In this document: positions 8,851 through 17,791 of the stretch, piece by piece
Layout: each line of letters starts with the position of its first letter
How positions within the stretch are numbered: the first letter of the stretch is position 1
Source of the DNA: Manganibacter manganicus
Lineage (GTDB): Bacteria > Pseudomonadota > Alphaproteobacteria > Rhizobiales > Rhizobiaceae
Direction of reading: 5' to 3'
Assembly: GCF_002075885.1 (NCBI RefSeq)
Contig: NZ_MDET01000011.1
Coordinates: forward strand, 38,261-102,260
DNA: 64,000 nt
The notes under the pieces: generated by a model
Told to the model about the DNA's origin: nothing
The model's database searches: none
The model's input: only the letters and a program-made list of their open reading frames with translations
Program-made: the position numbers and the translations under genes

Positions 8851-9430
8851 TCTTTCCGAAACCCTCCGATCGCTCAAGCCGCAAAAGTATACCGGAACGC
8901 TGAATCGGAGGGTCGACGACGATCTCCCATGGGTTGCTGATGAACCCGCGATTGGGGGACCCTTGTTTCTGGATACGAGCGTCTATCTGGATGTCCTGCA
9001 GGGACGATCGCCGGCGGAAGTCGATACGCTGCTCACCTATCGCCGATGCCACCATTCCGCCGTCTGCCTGTCTGAGCTGATCCACGCCTTTGGTCGGCTC
9101 GACCCGAAACATGCCTCCACAAAAGCTATCCTCGAGACAATTAAAGCCACGGCAGAGGACATTCCGGACCACCGTCTTCATGCCCCGGATGCAGCGATCT
9201 GGGGACAGGCTGGTGTGTTGGCTGGTTTGCTCTTCCGGCTGAGCAATCTGCCCAAGGGAGAGGGGCACGAGCGCCGCTTCGTAAATGACGCCCTCGTGTT
9301 CCTGCAGGCGCGTCAGTTGGGAGCGAGCGTACTGACAGGTAACATCCGGGATTTTGATTTCCTCACCCAGATCCTGCCGACCGGACGGATCATCCTCTAT
9401 CGAGCTCCCGCGGGACCGCGGCCATCATGA
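8840..9430 (+). CDS. PIN-domain ribonuclease toxin (VapC-like)
   Basis: A 196-residue protein with a PIN domain from about residue 43. The acidic residues expected of this nuclease fold are in FLDTSVYLDVL, CLSELIHAF, HAPDAAIWGQ and VNDALVFLQARQLGA...TGNIRDFDFL. It probably cleaves RNA when not bound by the antitoxin. The frame opens at TTG 8840, overlapping the antitoxin stop by 11 bases. This leaves about 40 residues before the PIN domain, longer than usual for VapC, so either a later start is used or this is an extended subfamily. Confidence 0.8.
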   Translation: MGFDLSETLRSLKPQKYTGTLNRRVDDDLPWVADEPAIGGPLFLDTSVYLDVLQGRSPAEVDTLLTYRRCHHSAVCLSELIHAFGRLDPKHASTKAILETIKATAEDIPDHRLHAPDAAIWGQAGVLAGLLFRLSNLPKGEGHERRFVNDALVFLQARQLGASVLTGNIRDFDFLTQILPTGRIILYRAPAGPRPS

Positions 9431-9737
9431 CCGACCTGATAGCCCCTCCTGTCGAGTGGCGCTGTGAGGTGGAGTCGCCAAACGCCCACTCTCGTAGGCG
9501 GCACGCTGGACGCACCGTCCTCGCTGATGGTGCTGAAAGCGACGCGTCGCCTAAATCGCTGGAACGCGCTGCTTCCGTTGCAGTGCGCAACGGTCGTCGC
9601 GGGACTGCCCGGTCTCGGCATGGCCGGCTACCGCAACATCGCTCGACGCTGCCGTCAACAATTGCGGGTCTTGGACCATGTCCTCAATCCGAGACAAGGG
9701 ACAAGCAGCGGATTGGTGAAGCACACCAACACCAGTG
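9431..9737. other. intergenic, no recognisable feature
   Basis: About 300 bases between the PIN gene and the convergent NAGPA-type gene. Open frames exist on both strands but have low-complexity Arg- and Ser-rich translations and no family features. I see no hairpin with a U-tract. Confidence 0.4.
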
Positions 9738-10520
9738 TCATTCGACAAGCCCGAAGACCGGGCCAAATCCGCCGTGCCATGACATGTCGCTACGGCCCAG
9801 GCGAGGCTCGTATATGCCCACGCCGTTCCCGCCATCCAGAAACAGCGCATTGGGACAACTGAGACGGTCGCGAAACAGGCGCGCGAAGTCATGAAAGTTC
9901 ACGGCGCCCTCGCTTATTGCGAAGCGGACTAGCCTCCCGTCACAGACTCCGACGCCGCTTCGACGCGTACGATCGCTCGATCCGACAATGAAGATGGGGT
10001 TCAGCTTGTTCTTGATGACGAGCATCGGGCCGGACTGGGTGGCAAACCGCGCCTTTGGTCGGCTCTCCAGATATTCGGTCGTCGGCAGGATCCCTGCACC
10101 GGCGTCATTCAGAAAGAACACGCCATTCGGCTTCTTGTAAAAGTTGGGAACCTTTCCAGCCGGGCCATCCATTGTCTTGGTGCTGGCCGGCCGCAGTTCC
10201 TGGCCGTTCTCGACATAGAGCCCGATCGGCGAGAAGTCGGTCAGATACATGCCGGCGTTCATCGCGAATGTCAGCGTCCGTCCGTGGTCGGAGAGTGACT
10301 TGGCTAGGGCTGGGAAGCGGCGATAGGGCTCGTCGCGGGCGTCCTTCCAAAACAGCCGAAGGTCATCGTGCCCCGGCTTCGCGGTGCAAACGATGAATTT
10401 TGCGTCCTCGAAGGTTTGCTCCTCGCACGGTTGGGACAGGACGGGTTGCACAGTTGCGAAGGAGAATACGAGTAAGAAAAGCGGGATCGGAGCGAGATGT
10501 TTGGGAAAAAATATCATCAT
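9738..10520 (-). CDS. secreted phosphodiester glycosidase (NAGPA/DUF2233) family protein
   Basis: About 260 residues. With the start at the Met of MMIFFPKHLAP there is a good signal peptide (hydrophobic FLLVFSFATVQ, likely cleavage after VLSQ), so the protein is exported. An in-frame upstream ATG at 10610 would bury this signal behind 30 basic residues and is less likely. Family motifs are FAMNAGMYLTDFSPIGLYVE, FLNDAGAGILPTTEYL, ATQSGPMLVI and the C-terminal LFLDGGNGVGIYEP. The domain in the human uncovering enzyme removes N-acetylglucosamine from a phosphodiester; the bacterial substrate is unknown. Confidence 0.8.
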   Translation of the reverse strand: MMIFFPKHLAPIPLFLLVFSFATVQPVLSQPCEEQTFEDAKFIVCTAKPGHDDLRLFWKDARDEPYRRFPALAKSLSDHGRTLTFAMNAGMYLTDFSPIGLYVENGQELRPASTKTMDGPAGKVPNFYKKPNGVFFLNDAGAGILPTTEYLESRPKARFATQSGPMLVIKNKLNPIFIVGSSDRTRRSGVGVCDGRLVRFAISEGAVNFHDFARLFRDRLSCPNALFLDGGNGVGIYEPRLGRSDMSWHGGFGPVFGLVE

Positions 10521-10735
10521 CAACAGGTCCCGGAGACAACGGGAAAGACCGTACGTGAACTGATCTCTACCAGAAATGATCCGTGGTTTCCTCAATGGCA
10601 ACAGGCTCATGCGCGACAGCGTTCATGCCGCACTGCTGATCCTGGATTTGGGGCCATTTGAAAGGATGTCGAAAGGGCATGTTCAACTATTTCTTCTAGG
10701 TTTCCCAGCGGGCAATCAGGGGTATCGATAGACCG
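10521..10735. other. divergent promoter region
   Basis: This lies between the minus-strand NAGPA-type gene and the plus-strand nuclease gene. It must hold both promoters, but no hexamer pair stands out. Confidence 0.35.
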
Positions 10736-11566
10736 ATGGGCAAGGTCGTCAATTTCCAGCGACAGAAGTCGGGTAGGGCAGGGGGTATCCCCACGATCCT
10801 TGCCGCCATAGGTATCGCTGGCGCGACCGGATACTTCGGCCCGGGTCTTATGGGAAAATTGCCGCTGTCGAACGGTGTGCAGATGGCCGCTTCGAGCAGA
10901 GCGGGAACCATCGTCGGCCGGGCGTCGGTGATCGACGGCGACACGATCGAGATCCACGGTGAGCGGATTCGCTTCAATGGCATCGACGCACCGGAGTCCG
11001 CCCAGCCCTGCGCGGACTCCGGTGGTCGGATTTATCGATGCGGAGCCAGATCAGCAGAAGCACTGTCGGAATGGCTGGCAGCATCGTCGCCGACGACCTG
11101 CAAATTCGTCGAGCGAGACCAGTATGGCCGTTTCGTCGGCAACTGTACTCGTGCCGACGGCGCGAGCGTTCAGAGATGGCTTGTCCGTAATGGGTACGCC
11201 ATGGACTGGCCGCGCTATTCGAACGGCGCGTTCGCAAAAGAGCAATCCGCGGCCAGGTCGGAAAAGATCGGCATCTGGCAAGGAACGGTTCAGCCGCCAT
11301 GGGAGTGGCGGGCGGCGCAGCGCGGGAAGGCTGATACCTCGTCGGTCGTTTCCCCGATGTCGTCAGCTACATCGCCTGCCGCAGCCTCCGAACAGTCGGG
11401 CGCGTGCAACATCAAAGGTAACATCTCTCGGAATGGGGTGCACATCTACCACGTACCCGGTCAGAAATATTATGCGCAGACGCGGATATCGGCGGGCAAA
11501 GGCGAACGCTGGTTCTGCACGGAGCAGGAAGCTCGGGCGGCAGGCTGGCGCCGGTCGCAGCAGTAG
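10736..11566 (+). CDS. thermonuclease-like (SNase) family protein
   Basis: A 276-residue protein with an N-terminal hydrophobic segment (IPTILAAIGIAGATGYFGPG) that probably anchors or exports it. A staphylococcal-nuclease-like domain follows at about residues 58-200: ASVIDGDTIEIHGERIRFNG, IDAPES, ERDQYGRFVGNC and GYAMDWPRYS contain the Asp, Arg and Glu positions of the family. A C-terminal extension (CNIKGNIS...YYAQTRIS...GERWFCTEQEARAAGW) with two cysteines is shared by many rhizobial homologues. It likely acts on nucleic acid outside the cytoplasm, although some relatives have other roles. A decayed copy of the core occurs at 24617-24691. Confidence 0.85.
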   Translation: MGKVVNFQRQKSGRAGGIPTILAAIGIAGATGYFGPGLMGKLPLSNGVQMAASSRAGTIVGRASVIDGDTIEIHGERIRFNGIDAPESAQPCADSGGRIYRCGARSAEALSEWLAASSPTTCKFVERDQYGRFVGNCTRADGASVQRWLVRNGYAMDWPRYSNGAFAKEQSAARSEKIGIWQGTVQPPWEWRAAQRGKADTSSVVSPMSSATSPAAASEQSGACNIKGNISRNGVHIYHVPGQKYYAQTRISAGKGERWFCTEQEARAAGWRRSQQ

Positions 11567-11729
11567 GGCGATTCGCGAATGCCACGCGCCAGGGTTGTCA
11601 CCGTCCCCAACCTGCGGGTGGCGGTCGTGCCAAGCGGTTGGCTATGCCTTGGAAGCAGAGGATCTCCCGTGTCGCCAGCGTGCGACGACCGCGCTAGAAG
11701 CACCATGCTGTCGTCTCACCGCCACGCGC

Positions 11730-11757
11730 TTGACTGGATGGCCTTCCACGCTATAGT
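11730..11757 (+). promoter_or_regulatory. promoter of the thiamine operon
   Basis: TTGACT (11730-11735), a 16-base spacer and TATAGT (11752-11757) form a strong sigma-70-type promoter. The predicted transcript starts near 11764, only a few bases before the TPP aptamer. Confidence 0.75.
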
Positions 11758-11765
11758 TCCGGCGA

Positions 11766-11856
11766 ATTCCGAGGGGTGCATCAAACGGTGCTGAGACGGC
11801 GGTGAGCCGGACCCTTGAACCTGATCCGGGTCATACCGGCGTAGGAACGGAACAAG
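11766..11856 (+). promoter_or_regulatory. TPP riboswitch (thi-box)
   Basis: The core sequence of the thiamine pyrophosphate aptamer is present: GAGGGGTGC (11771-11779), GGTGCTGAGA (11787-11796), and GGACCCTTGAACCTGATCCG followed by GGTCATACCGGCGTAGGAAC (11809-11848). It should reduce expression of the downstream transport and salvage genes when TPP is abundant. About 110 bases separate it from the first gene, enough for a terminator or anti-ribosome-site switch. Confidence 0.95.
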
Positions 11857-11974
11857 GGCCATTTCGGCAATCCTGATCATTCTTCGCCCAGCCTGGATCT
11901 CCACGATGTTGTCGGGAGATCGCCATGCTTTTACATCGCCCCACCAGCCAGTTGAGTCCTGAGTGCCAGGACAG

Positions 11975-12763
11975 ATGCTGATGTTGGCGCCCTTTCGCGC
12001 AGCGACGCGCACGCTGGCGGTACTCGTTGCCGCATGGCAGGCGCTGGTCTGGATATTTTCGCCGCCGCGCTACATCTTGCCCGCCCCGCTCGACGTGCTT
12101 GGCGCCTTATGGCGCCAGCCAGGCTATTTCTTGGCAAACACATGGGTGACGCTGGCTGAGATCGCCGTCGGCTTCGTAGCGGGAACATTGATTGGCGTCA
12201 CCATCGCGCTCGGCGTGGCCGCTCTGCCGCGTTTCGGCAATCTCGTCTGGCCGATGGTGCTGGTGTCGCAGGCCTTTCCCGTCTTCGTCATCGCGCCGCT
12301 GCTGGTGCTTTGGTTCGGCTTCGGCATGGCCTCCAAAGTGGTGATGACGACGCTCATCATCTTCTTTCCCGTCGCCTCCGCCTTCGCGGACGGGCTGCGC
12401 CGGATCGACCCCGAGATCATCGACGCCACCGCGATAACCGAAGCGACCCACTGGCAGACACTGATCCGCGTGCGCGTGCCGCTGGCCCTGCCTTCGCTTG
12501 TTTCCGGATTGCGCGTCGCCGCGCCTCTGGCGCCGCTCGGCGCCATTATCGGCGAATGGGTCGGCGCGTCGGCGGGTCTCGGTTTCGTCATGGTGCAGGC
12601 CAATGCCCGCATGCAGACCGACACGACGTTCGCCGCCATGGCGATCATAGCCCTGCTGACGCTGGCGCTGCGCCGCGCGGTCGATCGGCTGGGGCCTCTT
12701 CTCACCCCCTGGGCTGAAGAAAACGAATTTTCCCATCGCGTCAACAAAGGGAAGCGACCATGA
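11975..12763 (+). CDS. ABC transporter permease, thiamine-precursor type (ThiX-like)
   Basis: About 262 residues with six hydrophobic segments and the permease EAA-type loop (DATAITEATHWQTLIRVRVPLALPSLVSG). It belongs to the BPD_transp_1 (TauC/SsuC-like) permeases used for pyrimidine and thiamine precursors. ATG 11975 has AGGA four bases upstream; a GTG at 11963 and an ATG at 11981 are alternatives. It overlaps the next gene (ATGATG). It lies under a TPP riboswitch and beside a ThiY-like binding protein, which points to uptake of a hydroxymethylpyrimidine-type precursor. No ATPase gene is present in the operon. Confidence 0.85.
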   Translation: MLMLAPFRAATRTLAVLVAAWQALVWIFSPPRYILPAPLDVLGALWRQPGYFLANTWVTLAEIAVGFVAGTLIGVTIALGVAALPRFGNLVWPMVLVSQAFPVFVIAPLLVLWFGFGMASKVVMTTLIIFFPVASAFADGLRRIDPEIIDATAITEATHWQTLIRVRVPLALPSLVSGLRVAAPLAPLGAIIGEWVGASAGLGFVMVQANARMQTDTTFAAMAIIALLTLALRRAVDRLGPLLTPWAEENEFSHRVNKGKRP

Positions 12764-13698
12764 TGCGTGCTCTGATATTTGCCGTTCTGATCGGCTTTGC
12801 CGCCACCGGCGCCGCGCGGGCGCAAGACCGGCTTACCGTGCTGCTGGAATGGTTCGTCAATCCCGACCATGCCCCGCTTGTCGTGGCGCGCGAACTCGGC
12901 CTGTTCGAGAAGGCGGGACTGGATGTCGAACTGCTGCCGCCTTCCGATCCCTCCATCGTGCCGCGCGCGGTGGCCTCGGGGCAGGCGGATGTCGGCATCC
13001 ATTACCAGCCCAACCTCTATCTGGATCACGCGGCGGGCGTTCCGCTCATCCGGTTCGGCACGCTGGTCGAGACGCCGCTCAACACGCTCACCGTGCTGGC
13101 CGATGGGCCGATCGCGGGCATCGAGGACCTGAAAGGCAAGCGCATCGGCTTTTCCGTCTCCGGCTTCGAGGACGCCATGCTCGGCCGCATGCTGGAACAT
13201 GTGGGCGTGGACAGGAAAAGCGTGGAGCTGATCAACGTCAATTTCGCGCTGACGCCCTCGCTCATTGGTGGTCAGGTCGATGCCACCATCGGCGGTTTCC
13301 GCAATTTCGAACTGACGCAGATGCGGCAAGAAGGCCATGAAGGCCGGTCCTTCTTTCCCGAGGAGCATGGCGTTCCGGTCTATGACGAATTGATCTTCGT
13401 CACGCGGCCAGAACTGGTTAGCGACGATCGGCTCAAGCGTTTCCTTGGAGCCGTCGAACAGGGCGCGATCTACCTCACCAACCACCCCGACGAGAGCTGG
13501 AAGCTGTTCACCCATGCCTACCCCGATCTCGACGATAAACTGAACCGCCAGGCCTGGGTCGACACGCTGCCGCGCTTCGCCAAGCGGCCCTTCGCGCTCG
13601 ACCGCGCACGCTATGCCCGGTTTGGCGCGTTCATGGCCGAGAGCGGGCTGATCAAGGCCGCTCCGGCGGTGGACGACATTGCGGTGGAACTACAATGA
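12760..13698 (+). CDS. ThiY-like periplasmic binding protein (NMT1/THI5 family)
   Basis: A 312-residue protein with a signal peptide ending near GAARAQ. The mature part starts TVLLEWFVNPDHAPLVVARE, the typical opening of the NMT1/THI5-like family, followed by LGLFEKAGLDVEL and GQADVGIHYQPN. Such proteins bind formylaminopyrimidine or related thiamine precursors for an ABC importer. It overlaps the permease gene and the following thiM gene by four bases each, so all are translated from one message under the TPP riboswitch. Confidence 0.87.
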   Translation: MMRALIFAVLIGFAATGAARAQDRLTVLLEWFVNPDHAPLVVARELGLFEKAGLDVELLPPSDPSIVPRAVASGQADVGIHYQPNLYLDHAAGVPLIRFGTLVETPLNTLTVLADGPIAGIEDLKGKRIGFSVSGFEDAMLGRMLEHVGVDRKSVELINVNFALTPSLIGGQVDATIGGFRNFELTQMRQEGHEGRSFFPEEHGVPVYDELIFVTRPELVSDDRLKRFLGAVEQGAIYLTNHPDESWKLFTHAYPDLDDKLNRQAWVDTLPRFAKRPFALDRARYARFGAFMAESGLIKAAPAVDDIAVELQ

Positions 13699-14438
13699 GC
13701 ATGCCTGCTGGGAACTGGGCCGACCTGCCTCAATGGCCGACCTCCATGCTGGAGCGCGTGCGCAAGCAGGCTCCGCGCGTGCACTGCCTGATGAACACTG
13801 TCGTGCAGAAGCTGGTGGCGGACGGGCTTTCGGCGCTGGGCGCGATCCCGTCCATGACCTCATCCACGGAAGAGGTGCAGGATTTCGCGCGCAAGGCCGA
13901 CGCCTTGGTCGTCAATCTCGGCACGCTCGACAAACAGCGCCGCGAGGCCATCGGCCTTGCCGTGGATGTGGCTGCCGCACGCGAAATTCCATGGGTGCTC
14001 GACCCGGCACATTGCGATTACTCGCCACCACGTGCCCGTTTCGCGCAGGATCTGCTGCAACGCCAGCCCACCGCGTTGCGCGCCAACGCTGCCGAATATG
14101 GATTGCTGACAGTGCCGGATCGCGTCGTCGCCGTCGAGACCGGCGTCGTCGATCACATCAGCTTCGCCGGACAAACAATATCGGTCGCCAATGGCGATCC
14201 GCTCATGGCCAAGGTCACGGGCACAGGCTGTCTGTCGGGCGCGGTGATCGCAGCCTTTCTCGCAGTAGATGACGACCGCCATGCAGCGACCGCAGCCGCG
14301 ATGCTGGTGCTCGGCGTGGCGGCGGAAAAGGCCGCCCTGAGCGCCAGCGGGCCAGGCAGCTTCGAGCCGGCTTTGCTCGATGCGCTCGCGGCACTCGATG
14401 GCGGGGACATTCTGGAAAGAGCGAAGGTAACGGGATGA
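13695..14438 (+). CDS. thiM: hydroxyethylthiazole kinase ThiM
   Basis: A 247-residue ribokinase-fold enzyme that phosphorylates the thiazole alcohol in thiamine salvage. Motifs: VHCLMNTVVQKLVADGLSAL near the N terminus (substrate and Mg2+ region), IPSMTSSTEEV, VLDPAHCDYS and the ATP/anion-hole motif VTGTGCLSGA. It is slightly short compared with the usual 260-270 residues. It starts inside the stop of the binding-protein gene (ATGA) and ends inside the start of thiE. Confidence 0.93.
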   Translation: MSMPAGNWADLPQWPTSMLERVRKQAPRVHCLMNTVVQKLVADGLSALGAIPSMTSSTEEVQDFARKADALVVNLGTLDKQRREAIGLAVDVAAAREIPWVLDPAHCDYSPPRARFAQDLLQRQPTALRANAAEYGLLTVPDRVVAVETGVVDHISFAGQTISVANGDPLMAKVTGTGCLSGAVIAAFLAVDDDRHAATAAAMLVLGVAAEKAALSASGPGSFEPALLDALAALDGGDILERAKVTG

Positions 14439-15097
14439 GCAAGCTCGACTACAGACTGAACGCGATCGTGGACGGCAGCTTGCAAGACGTCGGCGATTTG
14501 GCCGAACTTGCCGCGATTGCTGCCGGGAATGGCGCGACGATCGTCCAGTACCGCGACAAGGATGCGCCGACACGGACCATGGTCGAGCGTGCGGCCGCAA
14601 TCCGGGCCGCGCTCGCCGGCAGCGGGGTGCCGCTCGTCGTCAACGACCGGATCGACGTCGCGCTGGCGGCGGAGGCCGAAGGCGTCCATCTCGGCCGCGA
14701 CGACATGGATGTGGCGACGGCGCGCCGCTTGCTCGGCCCGGATGCGATCATCGGCGTGACCGTCAAGAACGAGGCGGACGCCGACATGGCCATCGCCGCA
14801 CCGTGCGACTATGCCTGCATCGGCGGCGTGTTCGAGACTTTATCGAAGCAGAACCCCGACGCGCCGGTCGGCATCGAGGGCTTCGCGGCCCTGCGCAGGC
14901 GGATCGGCGTGGCAAAGCCTGACCTGCCGGTCGGCGCCATTGCCGGCATCGATGCCGGACGCGCCCGCGACGTGGTGAAGGCGGGGGCATCGGGTGTCGC
15001 AGTCATCTCCGCCGTTTTTCGGGCAACGGACATCGCGGCGGCGTCGCGCGATTTGCGGCGCGCGGTGGACGATGCGCTGGAGGGGCGTTCGTCATGA
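14435..15097 (+). CDS. thiE: thiamine phosphate synthase ThiE
   Basis: A 220-residue TIM-barrel enzyme joining HMP-diphosphate to thiazole phosphate. Visible motifs: ATIVQYRDKDA (diphosphate binding), VPLVVNDRIDVALAAEAEGV, HLGRDDM and the phosphate-binding C-terminal strands GAIAGIDAGRA and GVAVISAVF. It overlaps thiM and thiD by four bases on each side. Its position between thiM and thiD completes a compact salvage route from thiazole and HMP to thiamine phosphate. Confidence 0.95.
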   Translation: MSKLDYRLNAIVDGSLQDVGDLAELAAIAAGNGATIVQYRDKDAPTRTMVERAAAIRAALAGSGVPLVVNDRIDVALAAEAEGVHLGRDDMDVATARRLLGPDAIIGVTVKNEADADMAIAAPCDYACIGGVFETLSKQNPDAPVGIEGFAALRRRIGVAKPDLPVGAIAGIDAGRARDVVKAGASGVAVISAVFRATDIAAASRDLRRAVDDALEGRSS

Positions 15098-15909
15098 CCG
15101 CCCCGACTCCGACCCCTGTTGCTCTCACCATCGCGGGCTCCGACAGCGGCGGCGGGGCCGGCATTCAGGCCGATCTGAAGACGTTTTCGGCGCTGGGGGT
15201 ATTCGGCGCCAGCGTCATCACGGCCATTACCGCGCAGAACACGATGGGCGTGCGCGCCGTGGAAGACATATCACCCCAAATGATCGCCGCGCAGATCGAC
15301 GCGGTGTTCGACGACATCCAGGTCGGCGCGACCAAGATCGGCATGGTCTCGCGCGCCGAGACAATCGCAATCATTGCCGGGCGTCTGCGCCGTTATGGCG
15401 TGCGGCCGGTGCTCGATCCGGTGATGGTCGCGACATCGGGCGACCGCCTGCTCCAGCCCGACGCCATCGACGCGCTTCGGACGCAATTGCTGCCGCTCGC
15501 AGCGCTCGTGACGCCCAATCTGCATGAGGCCGCCCTGCTGACCCGGACGTCGATTGCCGAGGATGAGGCGGCGATGGCGGCGCAGGCCGAGGTGATCCTC
15601 GAGGCCGGCGCGAACGCCGTGCTCGTCAAGGGCGGCCATGGCGACGGCCCGTGCAGCGCCGACGTCCTGCTCGACGGCCGCACCGTTACCCGCTTTTCCA
15701 AACCGCGTATCCAGACCCGCAACACCCACGGAACAGGCTGCACGCTGGCCGCGGCCATCGCGGCCGGGCTCGCACGCGGACTGGCACTGCCAGAGGCCGT
15801 CGGCGAGGCGAAGGATTATCTTCAGGGAGCCCTGGAGGCCGCCGCGACGCTCTCCATCGGCAAGGGCAGCGGACCGGTCCACCATTTCCATCGGTGGTGG
15901 TCGGCCTGA
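15094..15909 (+). CDS. thiD: HMP/HMP-phosphate kinase ThiD
   Basis: A 271-residue ribokinase-fold enzyme that carries out two phosphorylations of hydroxymethylpyrimidine. It opens with VALTIAGSDSGGGAGIQADL, the family signature, and contains VLDPVMVATSGDRLL, VTPNLHEAALL, LVKGGHGDG and the catalytic NTHGTGCTLAAAIAAGLA. The length is typical. It overlaps thiE by four bases; the TRAP permease gene follows after 39 bases with no terminator between. Confidence 0.95.
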   Translation: MTAPTPTPVALTIAGSDSGGGAGIQADLKTFSALGVFGASVITAITAQNTMGVRAVEDISPQMIAAQIDAVFDDIQVGATKIGMVSRAETIAIIAGRLRRYGVRPVLDPVMVATSGDRLLQPDAIDALRTQLLPLAALVTPNLHEAALLTRTSIAEDEAAMAAQAEVILEAGANAVLVKGGHGDGPCSADVLLDGRTVTRFSKPRIQTRNTHGTGCTLAAAIAAGLARGLALPEAVGEAKDYLQGALEAAATLSIGKGSGPVHHFHRWWSA

Positions 15910-15948
15910 TGGGGTCTGCTTCTGCGCTGCGGAGGGCTGGATGACCGC

Positions 15949-17775
15949 ATGAGCCCAGTAGAGCAACCCACAGCCTCCGTGCCGCGACCGGCACGCCTAG
16001 CCGCGCAACTTCTGCGCTCCCTGGAAGCGGCGCTCGGGGCGGTCGCGGCCGCCGTTCTTGCCGTCCTTCTCGCTGTTGTGCTCACCGCCGTCGTTTTGCG
16101 CTATGCCTTCGGCACCGGGTTTATCGGATCAGAGGATCTCGGCATCTGGCTGCACGTGGCGCTGATTGCTGTAGGGGCGCCGTTGGCGCTGAACAGCGCG
16201 TTGGCCATGCGGTTCGACGGCGTTGTCTTCAGGTTGCCGGCTCATGGGCGAGCTTTCGCCGCTATCGGGGCCGATGTCTTCACCGTGCTGGCCGGCCTGA
16301 TCCTCATCTTTGGCAGTGCCCGCATCGCCGCAATGCTGGGAGGCATCTCGCCGACGCTTGGCCTGCCCGAATGGATCCGCTTCGGCTTTTTCGGCGTTGG
16401 CGGCGGACTGATCCTGCTGGTCCTGGCTCTGCAACGCGTCGCAGAGGAAAGGGGTGCGGCCCTGCTTGCAGCCGCTGCCCTCGGCATCGTGCTCTTCGTG
16501 GCCGTCGGCCACGCAAGCGTGTCCGTCCCCATACCGTCAAGCATCGTGCTGGGACTGATCGTCGTGGTCGGCCTCATTGTCGCAGCCCCGATGCCCCATG
16601 CCTTTCTGGCCGCTGCCTATCTGGCGATCCTCTTCGGCAGCCCGCTGCCGGAGCAGGCGGTGGTGTCGACCACGGTGACGAGCGTGTCGAAGTTCCTGCT
16701 GCTTGCCATTCCCTTCTTCCTGCTCGTGGGCGAATTGCTGACGGCCTCGGGAACCGCCGCCCGGATCGTCACCTTCGCGGCCTCTCTGGTAGGCCATCGC
16801 CGCGCCGGCCTCGCGCAGACCACGCTTCTCACCAGCGTGCTGTTTTCCGGCGCATCCGGCTCGTCGGTCGCCAATGCCGCCTTTGGAGCGGCAATCTTCC
16901 AGCCAGAACTGGTGAAGCGGGGCTATCCGCCGACGCAGGCCGCCGCAATCATCGCGGCCACCTCGGTGCTGGACAACGTTATCCCGCCGTCCATCGCCTT
17001 TCTGATCCTGGCTGTCGCCACCAACCTCTCGGTCGGGTCGCTGTTTGTCGGCGGCTTCATCGCCGGGCCATTGATGGCGCTCTGTCTTGCTGTCGCCATC
17101 CACTTGACCATGCGGGAGGCGACACCGATGCCGCGCGCAGACGCCGCCGAGCGCCGGCGATCGGCATTCGCCGCCATTCCCGCCCTCGGGCTGGGCGTCA
17201 TCGTAGTCGTCGGCATCCGCCTCGGCGTGGTCACGACCACGGAAGCGGCGGCGCTGGCGGCCCTCTACACGCTTTTCCTTGGCCTCGGGGCCCGATTGCG
17301 CTTCACGTCGCTTTATGTCGCTTTCCGGAAGGCTGCCGTCGAAGCCGCGGCAATCGGCCTGTTGATTGGCACCGCCGGTCCGTTCGCCTTCCTTTTGGCA
17401 ACCGACAACGTTTCGGGGGTCGTCTCCAGCATGACAATGGCACTCGGCGGCAGCGCGATCGCTGTGCTGCTGCTTTCCAACCTCGTGCTACTCGCCGTGG
17501 GGCTGGTGCTGGACATCGGCGCTGCAATTCTGCTGTTCGGACCGATCCTGCTGCCGGCCGCGGTGGCAGCCGGCATCGACCCCATCGGGTTCGGCGTCAT
17601 CATCGTGGTCAATTTGATGATCGGCGGACTCACGCCGCCAGTCGGCATTTTGGTGTTCGTGGTGAGCGGCGTCACGCGGCTGCCGGCCGGCGCGCTGTTT
17701 TCGGCCATCCTGCCCTATCTGGCAGCTCTTCTGGTTTCCCTCGCCCTGCTGAGCGCGGGAACTCTTCTCCTCTAA
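15949..17775 (+). CDS. fused TRAP transporter small+large permease (DctQM type)
   Basis: A 608-residue membrane protein. The first ~190 residues form a DctQ-like four-helix unit (LRYAFGTGFIGSEDLGIWL is typical), joined to a DctM-like unit with about a dozen helices (LLAIPFFLLVGELLTASG, SGASGSSVANAAFGAAI, TSVLDNVIPPSIAFLILA, GGLTPPVGILVFVVSGV). TRAP systems import organic acids and similar solutes with an ion gradient. Here it lies 39 bases after thiD and ahead of a TRAP binding protein, in what appears to be one TPP-controlled transcript. A thiamine-related substrate is therefore likely but unproven. Confidence 0.88.
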   Translation: MSPVEQPTASVPRPARLAAQLLRSLEAALGAVAAAVLAVLLAVVLTAVVLRYAFGTGFIGSEDLGIWLHVALIAVGAPLALNSALAMRFDGVVFRLPAHGRAFAAIGADVFTVLAGLILIFGSARIAAMLGGISPTLGLPEWIRFGFFGVGGGLILLVLALQRVAEERGAALLAAAALGIVLFVAVGHASVSVPIPSSIVLGLIVVVGLIVAAPMPHAFLAAAYLAILFGSPLPEQAVVSTTVTSVSKFLLLAIPFFLLVGELLTASGTAARIVTFAASLVGHRRAGLAQTTLLTSVLFSGASGSSVANAAFGAAIFQPELVKRGYPPTQAAAIIAATSVLDNVIPPSIAFLILAVATNLSVGSLFVGGFIAGPLMALCLAVAIHLTMREATPMPRADAAERRRSAFAAIPALGLGVIVVVGIRLGVVTTTEAAALAALYTLFLGLGARLRFTSLYVAFRKAAVEAAAIGLLIGTAGPFAFLLATDNVSGVVSSMTMALGGSAIAVLLLSNLVLLAVGLVLDIGAAILLFGPILLPAAVAAGIDPIGFGVIIVVNLMIGGLTPPVGILVFVVSGVTRLPAGALFSAILPYLAALLVSLALLSAGTLLL

Positions 17776-17791
17776 GCAAAGGAAAAAGATC

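Noticed and set aside
12124..13515. 463-codon frame on the minus strand opposite the permease and binding-protein genes
   Set aside because: It lies antisense to two well-supported genes, has a low-complexity Arg/Gln/His-rich translation and matches no family; typical shadow in GC-rich DNA.
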